Source: a bacterium
GTDB taxonomy: Bacteria; Patescibacteriota; Minisyncoccia; UBA6257; 02-FULL-45-10c
Assembly (NCBI GenBank): GCA_021799965.1
Contig: JAJYZL010000022.1
Location: 1-8,103 of the forward strand
Reading direction: 5' to 3'
DNA length: 8,103 nt
A program made the translations under genes and the position numbers. This document shows, piece by piece, positions 1 to 5,914 of this stretch. Below the pieces are notes generated by a model. It searched no databases. It saw nothing but the letters and a program-made list of their open reading frames with translations, and was not told the DNA's origin. The number at the start of each line of letters is the position of its first letter. Positions within the stretch are counted from its first letter, which is position 1.

Positions 1-93
1 AAACTGGAACAACAATGTTAAACGAAAAACGCAAAGCTAAAAACAGCAACAAACCCGAAGCGCGCGAAACGGTCAAGTTGAGTTACGTTAGGT
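1..93 (-). other. attC site, cut by the left window edge (cassette A)
   Basis: The core GTTAGGT at 87-93 supplies the stop codon of the cassette A gene on the minus strand. The 90 bases to its left match 812-905, the equivalent half of the next attC, at about nine of ten positions, including the stretch around AAACGAAAAACGCAAAGCTA at 20-39. The other arm lies outside the window. Confidence 0.8.
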
Positions 94-705
94 TGCCGCA
101 TTTGCTGCCTCCTGCGGAAATCCCTTGAACCTCCCAATGACTACGATAATGGCATATATGGAAAACATAATTGAGAGTGATAGGAAGGTCCATGTAACGA
201 AATCACCTACAGTGAGCGCAATGTGAAATAGATCGCCTCGAAAGCCTGTAGCAAATCCAATAGTTTCACATACTAAGTCAAAAGTAGATCTCAAACACAA
301 CACCATGAAGAGAAATCCTATGAGAAAGGCGTTACTTGAGAGTTTCCGTTGAAGAACGTAAACGCCAACCGCAATGCTCACAAGATCGAGAACGTAGGGC
401 GATATAGACATGATCAACTGGCTCCATTCGTTGGTGAAACCCTCCGATTTGATCCACGCCCCACCAGTTTCTCCAGCCCAGAACCTAGGAATGAGTTTTA
501 CTTCGACAATCTGCCCACCAACAAGGTATGCGACAAGCAGATGGCTTAATTCATGTATAGGCGCGTAGACGAAATACCACAGTATTGGAATGGTAGACAT
601 GCACGCCACCATCGTTTGTTGTTTCCAAGTTCCCCTTAGATAAAGCACAAGAAGGGGAGCAACGACGGTGATGAGTATTTCGAAAGTGATCAGTAGATGA
701 TTCAT
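88..705 (-). CDS. Membrane protein with HELSH motif, M50-like metalloprotease candidate
   Basis: A 205-residue, very hydrophobic protein with about five predicted membrane segments (roughly residues 5-23, 33-50, 97-119, 124-145 and 165-190). HELSH at 51-55 is an HExxH zinc motif at the end of the second segment, followed by a GG pair at 63-64. This placement is typical of site-2-protease-like M50 peptidases. D107 in a PYVLD context could be the third ligand, but the classic NPDG or LDG motif is not clear. A proteolytic role is therefore inferred and the substrate is unknown. It is the only gene in cassette A. The start lies 14 bases past the attC core, with no recognisable ribosome site. Its stop TAA is part of the next attC core, and its last codons mirror the first bases of the cassette (13-bp inverted repeat 87-99/713-725). 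Confidence 0.8.
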   Translation of the reverse strand: MNHLLITFEILITVVAPLLVLYLRGTWKQQTMVACMSTIPILWYFVYAPIHELSHLLVAYLVGGQIVEVKLIPRFWAGETGGAWIKSEGFTNEWSQLIMSISPYVLDLVSIAVGVYVLQRKLSSNAFLIGFLFMVLCLRSTFDLVCETIGFATGFRGDLFHIALTVGDFVTWTFLSLSIMFSIYAIIVVIGRFKGFPQEAANAAT

Positions 706-718
706 GATAATGGCGGCA

Positions 719-905
719 ACCTAACGGCGTGGCAACTAACTTGCTGCCCAGAACTAAAGGCTAAGTTAGAAAGGCAACGCCAATAATTAAGAAAATATTT
801 TTTAACTAAATAAACTTAAACAACAATGCTAAACGAAAAACGCAAAGCTAAAAACAGCAACAAACCCGAATCGAATGAAGCGGTCAAGTTGAGTTACGGT
901 TAGCC
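719..905 (-). other. attC site of cassette B (187 bp)
   Basis: Ends are ACCTAAC at 719-725 and GTTAGCC at 899-905. Read on the minus strand, the arm AACTCAACTTG near the gene end pairs with the complement of AACTAACTTG near 734-743 except for one extra C, as expected of an extrahelical attC base. The long middle is AT-rich and shares its sequence with the site at 1-93. Confidence 0.85.
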
Positions 906-1310
906 GATGCTATTGGGAGTAACTGCAATTGCATCTATTTCCATAAGAAAATCTGAGTTCGCCAAGCCAGCGACAAATAGCACTGTGATGAGTGGTGGAT
1001 TTGGACGGTTCGCCCATACACGTTGAAATTCTTCAAACCCTGGTTGCAGAGATTGTCCTTGAACAATGAAGACATTCCATTTAATAACGTGATCTATTCG
1101 CGCCCCTGCCGATGAAAGTGCAATTTCAAGATTCTTGAAAATTTGTTTTGCTTGCTGTCCTATGTCACCTTTTCCAACTATTTTACCTGATGAATCAACA
1201 GAATTCTGACCGCCAACGTAGATAGTGCGTGAATTAGCCTGTGTGACAACCACTTGAGAAAAAGCAGGATTCCTGTGCAGTCCATCTGGAGTTATGAATT
1301 CAACAGTCAT
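900..1310 (-). CDS. RidA/YjgF/UK114-family protein lacking the catalytic arginine
   Basis: A 136-residue protein of normal length for the RidA family, soluble trimeric enzymes or binding proteins. RidA itself hydrolyses reactive enamine and imine intermediates from PLP enzymes. Family marks are the YVGGQ strand (31-35), the alternating segment near SSAGARIDHVIKWNVFI (66-82) and the C-terminal MEIDAIAV (123-130). In the deaminase-active RidA the region before this end carries an arginine that binds the substrate carboxylate. Here the matching stretch PPLITVLFV (105-113) has none, so imine deaminase activity is doubtful and a Rid2-7-like role is more likely. It follows the YdeI-like gene with a 4-base ATGA overlap, so the two are translated together. 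Its TAA stop lies in the attC core. Confidence 0.88.
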   Translation of the reverse strand: MTVEFITPDGLHRNPAFSQVVVTQANSRTIYVGGQNSVDSSGKIVGKGDIGQQAKQIFKNLEIALSSAGARIDHVIKWNVFIVQGQSLQPGFEEFQRVWANRPNPPLITVLFVAGLANSDFLMEIDAIAVTPNSIG

Positions 1311-1582
1311 TTCTTCTCCACGCCTTTCTTGTTTTTCTTCGACGAAGGATGAGCCATTTTCATGTAGACGCCGCCTTCTTCAAGTTCAGCAAGCATTTGA
1401 TGAAGCCTTTTCTCTTTTGTCGCCTGAAGTTTCGCGCGATCTATCCAGCCAATGTAATCATTCTGCTGGTACGCTGGCCGCTCTCTGTATTCATCCATCA
1501 GGCCACGTGCTTCGAGAGCTTGTTTAACGAAGCCGGGCATCGGATATTTTGGTCGCTTCAATCTTGAACCCTTTTCAAACAT
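1307..1582 (-). CDS. YdeI/OmpD-associated (OmdA) family protein
   Basis: A 91-residue basic protein. The block from PAYQQNDYIGWIDRAK to RLHQMLAELEEGGVYMKM resembles the C-terminal part of the YdeI/OmdA family (bacteriocin-protection or OmpD-associated), whose members usually end in a helix with conserved KRL and lysine residues. The molecular function is not firmly known. The open frame extends up to 1669, but its first 29 codons read through the attC at 1603-1609. The ATG at 1582 has GGAG four bases upstream and lies outside attC, so it is taken as the start. Compared with longer YdeI proteins only the C-terminal domain is present. The tail KKNKKGVEKK is strongly positive. The stop overlaps the start of the RidA-like gene (ATGA). 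Confidence 0.82.
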   Translation of the reverse strand: MFEKGSRLKRPKYPMPGFVKQALEARGLMDEYRERPAYQQNDYIGWIDRAKLQATKEKRLHQMLAELEEGGVYMKMAHPSSKKNKKGVEKK

Positions 1583-1586
1583 TTTT

Positions 1587-1590
1587 CTCC
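1587..1590 (-). promoter_or_regulatory. Ribosome binding site that sets the YdeI-like start
   Basis: GGAG on the minus strand, four bases before the ATG at 1582. It favours this start over the upstream in-frame ATG at 1669, which lies inside the neighbouring attC. Confidence 0.6.
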
Positions 1591-1602
1591 AGTCCTTTAT
1601 AC

Positions 1603-1792
1603 GGCTAACGGCGTGGCTTTTCACCCGTCCGCCCCGAACAGAGATGCCGTACGGAAATACCACTGCCAATAATTTTTGATAATTTTATTTAATAGAACTA
1701 AGCCGAACAACAATACTTACCTTTACCACCAAACCCGAAGATATTAATACTGCCGCAATAAAAACGCGGTCGGGTGGAAAAGCTGGTTAGGC
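1603..1792 (-). other. attC site of cassette C (190 bp)
   Basis: Ends are GGCTAAC at 1603-1609 and GTTAGGC at 1786-1792. The arms GCTTTTCACCCGTCCG (near 1616-1631) and, on the minus strand, GCTTTTCCACCCGACCG pair with one extra C and one mismatch. The middle holds the recurring word GAACAACAAT near 1706. Confidence 0.88.
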
Positions 1793-1966
1793 AGTTACTT
1801 TCGTTCTCTCTCGTGATTCTTTTAATGGTTTTGTTACAAGACGATTTTTAATTTGCGCTTCACGTTTCTTTATTCTTTTAAATAGCTTATCGAAATCGTT
1901 GTCGCATTCTTTCTCTATTTCACGACGATGTTTTCTTACTTCTTCTACGATTGGGTCTGTCCACAT
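1787..1966 (-). CDS. Small charged protein, probable antitoxin of the PIN toxin
   Basis: A 59-residue highly charged protein beginning MWTDPIVEEVRKHRREIEKE. Its sequence pattern (MWxDPIVEEVRKxR) is one I recognise from small proteins encoded next to PIN-domain toxins of this subtype, which supports an antitoxin role, though no DNA-binding fold is evident. It is rich in Lys, Arg and Glu and likely forms a long helix or coiled coil. The ATG lies one base after the toxin stop (TAA-T-ATG), with GGAG in the toxin end as ribosome site, so translation is coupled. The toxin comes first, the reverse of the usual vapB-vapC order. The TAA stop is part of the attC core GCCTAAC. It is short enough to be missed by ORF-length cutoffs. 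Confidence 0.82.
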   Translation of the reverse strand: MWTDPIVEEVRKHRREIEKECDNDFDKLFKRIKKREAQIKNRLVTKPLKESRERTKVTA

Positions 1967-1967
1967 A

Positions 1968-2441
1968 TTATATCTCCATTAATTCTTCTGGTGTACATAT
2001 TACTGGTATTTGTATCTTTAATTCTTCAGCCATTTCATTTAATAATTTCCTCACCACCGCGCTTACTATATGTTTGCAATTCCAACTGAGTAAATAATCC
2101 ATCTGATACCAACAGGCTGTTGCAAGATGAACTGAATCTAATCTTGATTTCTCTGATATTTTTAGTCGTTCAAAAAATATCGAAGCTAACTTCTTTATTT
2201 CATCATTTACCGCAAGAACCGGAAAACCAGCTATTAAATCAAGTCGTTTTTTAGAAGTTTCAATATCTCCTTTTTCACTTTCTTCAATTACAACTTCTGA
2301 AACATAGCATCGAAATTTCGGCGATACCTTTTCCCACCATTCTGAAGTTATTTGCTGATGACCAGCTACAATTAAATCTCTACTTGTTCGTGCAGCAAGG
2401 TAACTTACAATTGTTGTTTCAATATAAACTGATTGTTTCAT
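1968..2441 (-). CDS. PIN-domain ribonuclease, VapC-like toxin
   Basis: A 157-residue PIN-domain protein, the fold of Mg-dependent RNases such as VapC that cut tRNA or rRNA when the antitoxin is lost. Motifs: YIETTIVSYLA (6-16) is the first strand, with E8 in place of the usual Asp, common in this subfamily. VIEESEKGD (51-59) gives the second acid. LDSVHLATA (101-109) gives the third acid, D102. The LLSWNCKHI box (117-125) with N121 is typical. All expected acidic residues are present, so the toxin looks intact. It forms a two-gene unit with the 59-residue gene directly downstream. The ATG at 2441 lacks a strong close ribosome site. A candidate promoter sits just upstream, fitting the self-expressed nature of toxin-antitoxin cassettes. 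Confidence 0.88.
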   Translation of the reverse strand: MKQSVYIETTIVSYLAARTSRDLIVAGHQQITSEWWEKVSPKFRCYVSEVVIEESEKGDIETSKKRLDLIAGFPVLAVNDEIKKLASIFFERLKISEKSRLDSVHLATACWYQMDYLLSWNCKHIVSAVVRKLLNEMAEELKIQIPVICTPEELMEI

Positions 2442-2462
2442 AGAATGTTTTATAACTTCTCT

Positions 2463-2490
2463 CTATAAGATAGCAAAAAAATTTTGTAAA
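2463..2490 (-). promoter_or_regulatory. Candidate promoter for the PIN toxin-antitoxin pair
   Basis: Minus strand: TTTACA (2490-2485), a 16-base AT-rich spacer and TTATAG (2468-2463), about 20 bases before the toxin ATG. Similar to sigma-70 boxes, but the surrounding DNA is AT-rich so chance matches are easy. Confidence 0.4.
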
Positions 2491-2535
2491 TGTGGTTTTA
2501 ATCCTTTCTAGTTTTATCAGTATGTATGGCAAACT

Positions 2536-2664
2536 GGCTAACGGTGTGCGTTAGCCGCAAGTGGGCGAGACGAGATAATGTCTGGGAGCGGGATTCTGCT
2601 GAGGCGTGGAAAACTGCCAAAAAACGCGGCGCATCCCACTTGTCGGCTGCACGCTGTGTTAGGC
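2536..2664 (-). other. attC site of cassette D (129 bp, GC-rich)
   Basis: Ends are GGCTAAC at 2536-2542 and GTTAGGC at 2658-2664. The plus-strand arm AGCCGCAAGTGGG (2553-2565) pairs with minus-strand AGCCGACAAGTGGG (ending near 2637), with one extra A as the extrahelical base. It is shorter and richer in GC than the 185-190 bp sites elsewhere. It also contains a nested 8-bp inverted repeat at 2536-2543/2549-2556. Confidence 0.87.
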
Positions 2665-3435
2665 GGCATACGTTTTACCTTTCATTGGAAGTCGCACGAT
2701 AATAAAAATGGCGGCAAAGCAAAACGCAATTAAGCCAAAAATACGAGGATCATAGTATGAGCCGTTGATTGGAAAGAGTTGCCAACACAAGTTGATCATT
2801 GCATGGAAGAGGGTGGCGGCAAATACGCTTTTACCAGAATGAACATACAGCCAAGTCATTATTATTCTTAATGATATTGTGCCAAGAGACCACCAAGCAA
2901 TCCACCCAATCGAGCGATGAGCCTGTAAGAGCGGTATGAAATGGAAAACTGCCCATACGACCCCCAGCAAGATACCAGTGGGGACAATTCCCCAATGCTG
3001 CTGTAGGGGTTCTGTGGCATAGCCCGACCAACCAAGTTCCTCTCCAAGCGCAGCAATAAAGAAAACAATAAAGAGTGGAAAAATGGCAAAGGTCAACGGC
3101 AAGGGGTTCGGCAATGATTCACCACTTGCGCGCATGATTCCGTAAGCTAAAACAGCAATGGCGGGATTAATAAGTGTGAACGCAAGATACCAATTCTTGT
3201 TTTTTACACGTTTGAAATCAAATGATCGCCGTAGAAGCCAAAGAACACCTGAGAACCGATCGCTTCTGTAAAAGAGAATAAGAGCTGCTATTGCTGGTGT
3301 AAATGCCCCAAGTGCGCTAATAGGAAGGCCGGGGAGCAGTTGGATTGGGTGAACTGTGCCCAAAATCCAAAATGGAATTGAGAGGATAAAAACGAGTGCA
3401 AAAAAGGTAGAAACAGATTTGTGTTTGTTTTGCAC
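2659..3435 (-). CDS. CPBP-family intramembrane metalloprotease
   Basis: A 258-residue protein with about seven or eight hydrophobic segments, matching the CPBP family (Pfam Abi/CAAX protease, Rce1-like), membrane enzymes whose bacterial members often process or protect against peptides. Motif 1 is GEELGWSGYATEPL, with the catalytic Glu pair at 132-133. The usual EExxxRG arginine is replaced by serine (EELGWSG), a known variation. Motif 2 is FHFIPLL with H165. Motif 3 is FHAMINL with H211 and N215. The catalytic set is therefore present. The start is GTG at 3435, with AGGAG five bases upstream, one of the best ribosome sites in the window. It is the sole gene of cassette D. Its TAA stop is in the attC core, and the cassette ends form a perfect 13-bp inverted repeat (2658-2670/3445-3457). 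Confidence 0.9.
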   Translation of the reverse strand: MQNKHKSVSTFFALVFILSIPFWILGTVHPIQLLPGLPISALGAFTPAIAALILFYRSDRFSGVLWLLRRSFDFKRVKNKNWYLAFTLINPAIAVLAYGIMRASGESLPNPLPLTFAIFPLFIVFFIAALGEELGWSGYATEPLQQHWGIVPTGILLGVVWAVFHFIPLLQAHRSIGWIAWWSLGTISLRIIMTWLYVHSGKSVFAATLFHAMINLCWQLFPINGSYYDPRIFGLIAFCFAAIFIIVRLPMKGKTYAA

Positions 3436-3450
3436 GGAAACTCCTATGCC

Positions 3451-3531
3451 GCCTAACGCTGCGCGTGAGCGGCGAGCGGAGGCGGCGCGAAGCGCCGACG
3501 TAGCGAGTCCGACTCGACGCGCTTGTTATGC
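3451..3531 (-). other. attC site of cassette E (81 bp, GC-rich)
   Basis: Ends are GCCTAAC at 3451-3457 and GTTATGC at 3525-3531. Plus-strand GCGCGTGAG (3461-3469) pairs with minus-strand GCGCGTCGAG, giving one extra C. The centre GGCGCGAAGCGCC folds into a tight hairpin. In length and composition it resembles short attC sites of proteobacterial arrays. Confidence 0.88.
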
Positions 3532-3918
3532 CAGCTCATACTCGAATTCGTAGTAATGCTGACCACCTTCAATTTTGATAGCCATCTTGCCTGTCAGGCT
3601 AGATAGTTCGCCAGATCCTGAGTTCGGCACAACCTCAAGAATAAGTCGATCATTACCTTGCTTCATTGTGCCGAAGTGCTGAAGTACGAAGCTGCCCTTT
3701 TTGCCTGACAAAACACCAGAGACTTGCTCTATGGCTACATAACCAGCCGAGCCCTTCACTGATGTCATGGCGCTTAACATCTCGCCTTTGCTTGTTGCCT
3801 CGAGGGCACCTTTGAACTGTTTATCGATAGACATTCGACCGAGGTTGACTCCATCGAGTCCTTGCGCGTAAAAGCTCAAGGGGCTCAACTTTACTTCAAA
3901 ACTTCCGGATATTTTCAT
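3526..3918 (-). CDS. DUF3224-like protein
   Basis: A 130-residue soluble protein, predicted mostly beta-strand, with no signal peptide or membrane segment. I place it in the DUF3224 family from the order of elements: an N-terminal GSFEVKLSPL strand, the middle block KGSFVLQHFGTMKQG (about residues 73-87), then the closing region SGSGELSSLTGKMAIKIEGG followed by HYYEFEYEL. The family has a small barrel fold and no established function. The frame is open to 3939, but that ATG is inside the attC core. The ATG at 3918 has AGGAG four bases upstream and gives MKISGSFEVK, which fits the family start. It is the only gene of cassette E, and its TAA stop lies in the attC core GCATAAC. Confidence 0.83.
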   Translation of the reverse strand: MKISGSFEVKLSPLSFYAQGLDGVNLGRMSIDKQFKGALEATSKGEMLSAMTSVKGSAGYVAIEQVSGVLSGKKGSFVLQHFGTMKQGNDRLILEVVPNSGSGELSSLTGKMAIKIEGGQHYYEFEYELA

Positions 3919-3922
3919 GATT

Positions 3923-3927
3923 CTCCT
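3923..3927 (-). promoter_or_regulatory. Ribosome binding site that sets the DUF3224 start
   Basis: AGGAG, inside AGAAAGGAGAATC on the minus strand, four bases before the ATG at 3918. It rules against the ATG in the attC core at 3939. Confidence 0.65.
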
Positions 3928-3935
3928 TTCTTGAG

Positions 3936-3962
3936 GCATAACGGTTGGGAGCTAAGCCGCGG
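3936..3962 (-). other. Half of an attC site (end of damaged cassette F)
   Basis: The core GCATAAC (3936-3942) and a following arm GGGAGCTAAGCCGCGG (3947-3962) look like one side of a normal attC. A partner of the form GGGAGCTCAAGCCGCGG on the minus strand should lie between here and the methyltransferase stop at 4212, but I cannot find it. An isolated core-like GTTAGCG at 4079-4085 has no matching arm. The site is therefore probably truncated or rearranged. Confidence 0.6.
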
Positions 3963-4211
3963 TGCCCGTTTTGGACCGAGTAAGATTAAATGTGGATTTT
4001 GAAACGCTTCCCTGTCAAATTTTAGTAAGTTCGAAAACCTTAAACACACCACTACTCCGGTAATTAACAATAGCGCATGTTAGCGGTTTGCTGAATTTAT
4101 TCATTTCTAATGCCATTCTTTAAATTTTACAAATTAATTTCAATACCTATTTAATTTAATAGTTGACGTAACAAAAAAGTCCAACATATTCAAGATTTTC
4201 GTCAATTAAAA
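3963..4211. other. Non-coding stretch after the methyltransferase gene
   Basis: About 250 bases, AT-rich in the right half. I see no convincing gene, promoter or terminator. It holds an isolated attC-core-like GTTAGCG (4079-4085). It probably represents the remains of the lost arm of the cassette F attC. Confidence 0.5.
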
Positions 4212-5033
4212 TTATCTTTCCACGCTGAAAATGAGGACACTGCCCAATTTAAGATACTTGAAATTATTAAACCCTATTTTTTTAGTTATCATTTTAAGTT
4301 CAGCTAAGGTAAAACGATGAAGTTTAACATCAAGATTCTCCATTGAGGAATGAGCTTTATTAAATTCAATAATCTCTTCATCGGTGGAAGATTTTTTTAA
4401 TTCTCTTTTGGTAGGGTCAATAACAGAATGGATGTTTTTTTGTAATAAGGCCATTATGGTTAAAACACCACCTGTTTTTAACACTCTTTGCATTTCTTTT
4501 AAAGCTTTTTCAGCATTTGGAAAGGCATGAAGAGCCCCACTACATGAAACAAAATCAAAGAAATTGTCTCCAAATGGCAAATTTTCCGAATCACAACGTG
4601 CAAATGAGATATTATTGATTGTATTTTTTTGGGACAAATCAAAAGCTTTTTGTACCATTCCCATAGAGATATCAACACCATACACATAATTTATTTTTTT
4701 TGCCATTGACCGAGCTACAACTCCAGTTCCGCAGGCAACATCTAATCCGATTCCTGCTTTGTAACGTATCTTTCTTGTAAGCAGCCAGACAACAATCCTA
4801 GGAGAACCTCCCCAATTAGAAGATTCGTAAACTTTGGATAAATCATCAAAACGAGAGGCGCGATTCTTTAATTTCTCTCCTCCATCTTCTTGATTTGTCA
4901 GAAGGAAATCGGGTATATATTCATCGATTGGAAAAGTATTCTTACAATTTTGGCAAACAACTTGTTTGGTCTGAAATTCTAAGGCACTATGGCAGTTTGG
5001 ACAGACATATGAATGACGAGCGTTATTTATCAT
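4212..5033 (-). CDS. Zinc-ribbon class I SAM-dependent methyltransferase
   Basis: A 273-residue cytosolic protein. An N-terminal zinc ribbon has C11-P-N-C14 and C27-Q-N-C30, and the PDFL that follows is seen in RlmA-like and other Trm112-like-headed methyltransferases. A Rossmann domain follows: motif I GLDVACGTG (96-104), the acidic end of strand 2 in GVDIS (D121), motif III region CDSENLPFGDNFFDFV, and the post-motif block EMQRVLKTGGVLTIM. It is a Methyltransf_11-type enzyme. The substrate could be RNA, a small molecule or a lipid and cannot be told from the sequence. An ATG at 5075 is in frame but has no ribosome site. The second of two adjacent ATGs (5036, 5033) has AAAGGA six bases upstream and is preferred. 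It lies 68 bases after the AraC gene, in the same cassette. Confidence 0.87.
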   Translation of the reverse strand: MINNARHSYVCPNCHSALEFQTKQVVCQNCKNTFPIDEYIPDFLLTNQEDGGEKLKNRASRFDDLSKVYESSNWGGSPRIVVWLLTRKIRYKAGIGLDVACGTGVVARSMAKKINYVYGVDISMGMVQKAFDLSQKNTINNISFARCDSENLPFGDNFFDFVSCSGALHAFPNAEKALKEMQRVLKTGGVLTIMALLQKNIHSVIDPTKRELKKSSTDEEIIEFNKAHSSMENLDVKLHRFTLAELKMITKKIGFNNFKYLKLGSVLIFSVER

Positions 5034-5039
5034 CATTAA

Positions 5040-5046
5040 TCCTTTT
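5040..5046 (-). promoter_or_regulatory. Ribosome binding site that sets the methyltransferase start
   Basis: AAAAGGA on the minus strand ends six bases before the ATG at 5033 and three before the ATG at 5036. It favours the internal start over the ATG at 5075. Confidence 0.6.
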
Positions 5047-5101
5047 TTTGAATGTAAATCTAAAATACCATTCAATAAATAAATTGTAAAAATCGGAAGT
5101 C

Positions 5102-5914
5102 TTAACCTATGGGATGTAGGATTTTTTTTAAAAACTTGTTTGGGGTATAGCCTGAAAAGCGTTTAAACTCTTTGATAAAGTGTGGCTGGTCGAAATAGTA
5201 TTGGTAATACATCTTATAAATAGTATTATCATCTAAATTAAAGGCTAAGGATTTCAATACTGTATGAAATCGTATTATTGAAGCAAAAGTCTTGGGATTA
5301 ATTCCTAACTTATATTCAAATTTCTTATTCAACCAACGGCTGCTGTAACCAGTCAAACGTTCCAGTTCTCTAATTGAAATGATACCTTTATTATTAGATA
5401 TTTTTTCGATGCAATAATCAAAAATAAAATCACTTTCGGTTTTAATAAAAATACTAAGTAGATACTTTTGTAATAAAAATATTTTTTTTTCAAGGATTGG
5501 TTCTTCTTGTATTTGGGTTTCTATTTCAATGATTGAGCTCCCTGCTAAATCGTAAAGTGGATAAAATCTATTTGATAATTCTATATGATTAATACTGAAA
5601 AAACGGTAGGCTCCACTCGATATAAATTCAATTATAATAGCTTTGGTTAGCCTGTTTGCTGAAGAATCAACACGAAATGTGGTGTCAAATATACCCGCTA
5701 ATGCAATTTGATTCTGTTTTAAATGGAATGTTTTATTATTACACCTAATCGTAATACCATTTTCGATCGGGAATATAAGCTTTAACTTTCCATTTGGTTC
5801 AACATTATTTGCAATAATATTATTGGACTCGTCTTGACTTTCAAAATAATATATATCGCTTATGAATACTTTAAGACCTGGTAAGCTTTCAATATGTGGA
5901 AGTGAATAAATCAT
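5102..5914 (-). CDS. AraC-family transcriptional regulator
   Basis: A 270-residue regulator. The C-terminal third has the two helix-turn-helix units of AraC/XylS proteins: ISIRELERLTGYSSRWLNKKF (179-199), then the signature FDQPHFIKEFKRFSGYTPNKFLK (241-263), with conserved H245-F246, F250, G255-T257-P258 and F261. The N-terminal half (1-150) looks like a beta-rich sensing domain with no clear match, so the inducer is unknown. A TTG at 5920 is in frame, but the ATG at 5914 overlaps the stop of the upstream broken lipoprotein frame as ATGA, the classic coupled arrangement, and is preferred. The order is lipoprotein remnant, regulator, methyltransferase. The regulator may control this small cassette or a distant target. 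Base composition is AT-rich like its neighbours. Confidence 0.9.
   Translation of the reverse strand: MIYSLPHIESLPGLKVFISDIYYFESQDESNNIIANNVEPNGKLKLIFPIENGITIRCNNKTFHLKQNQIALAGIFDTTFRVDSSANRLTKAIIIEFISSGAYRFFSINHIELSNRFYPLYDLAGSSIIEIETQIQEEPILEKKIFLLQKYLLSIFIKTESDFIFDYCIEKISNNKGIISIRELERLTGYSSRWLNKKFEYKLGINPKTFASIIRFHTVLKSLAFNLDDNTIYKMYYQYYFDQPHFIKEFKRFSGYTPNKFLKKILHPIG

Noticed and set aside
349..549. Plus-strand open frame of 66 codons
   Set aside because: It is antisense to the HELSH membrane gene and shows no motif or start signal.
1..905. CRISPR-like direct repeats because similar segments recur
   Set aside because: The repeats are 90-190 bp attC arms around genes, not short regular repeats with spacers.
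1583..1669. N-terminal extension of the YdeI-like protein to an ATG at 1669
   Set aside because: The 29 extra codons read through the attC end at 1603-1609, have no ribosome site and do not resemble the family.
4015..4116. Minus-strand frame of 33 codons (MALEMNKF...) after the methyltransferase gene
   Set aside because: Very short, with no ribosome site or homology cue, and it crosses the core-like GTTAGCG. Likely chance.
4162..4206. TTGACG ... CGTCAA inverted repeat as a terminator after the methyltransferase
   Set aside because: Only six paired bases with a loop of about 30 and no T tract in the right place.
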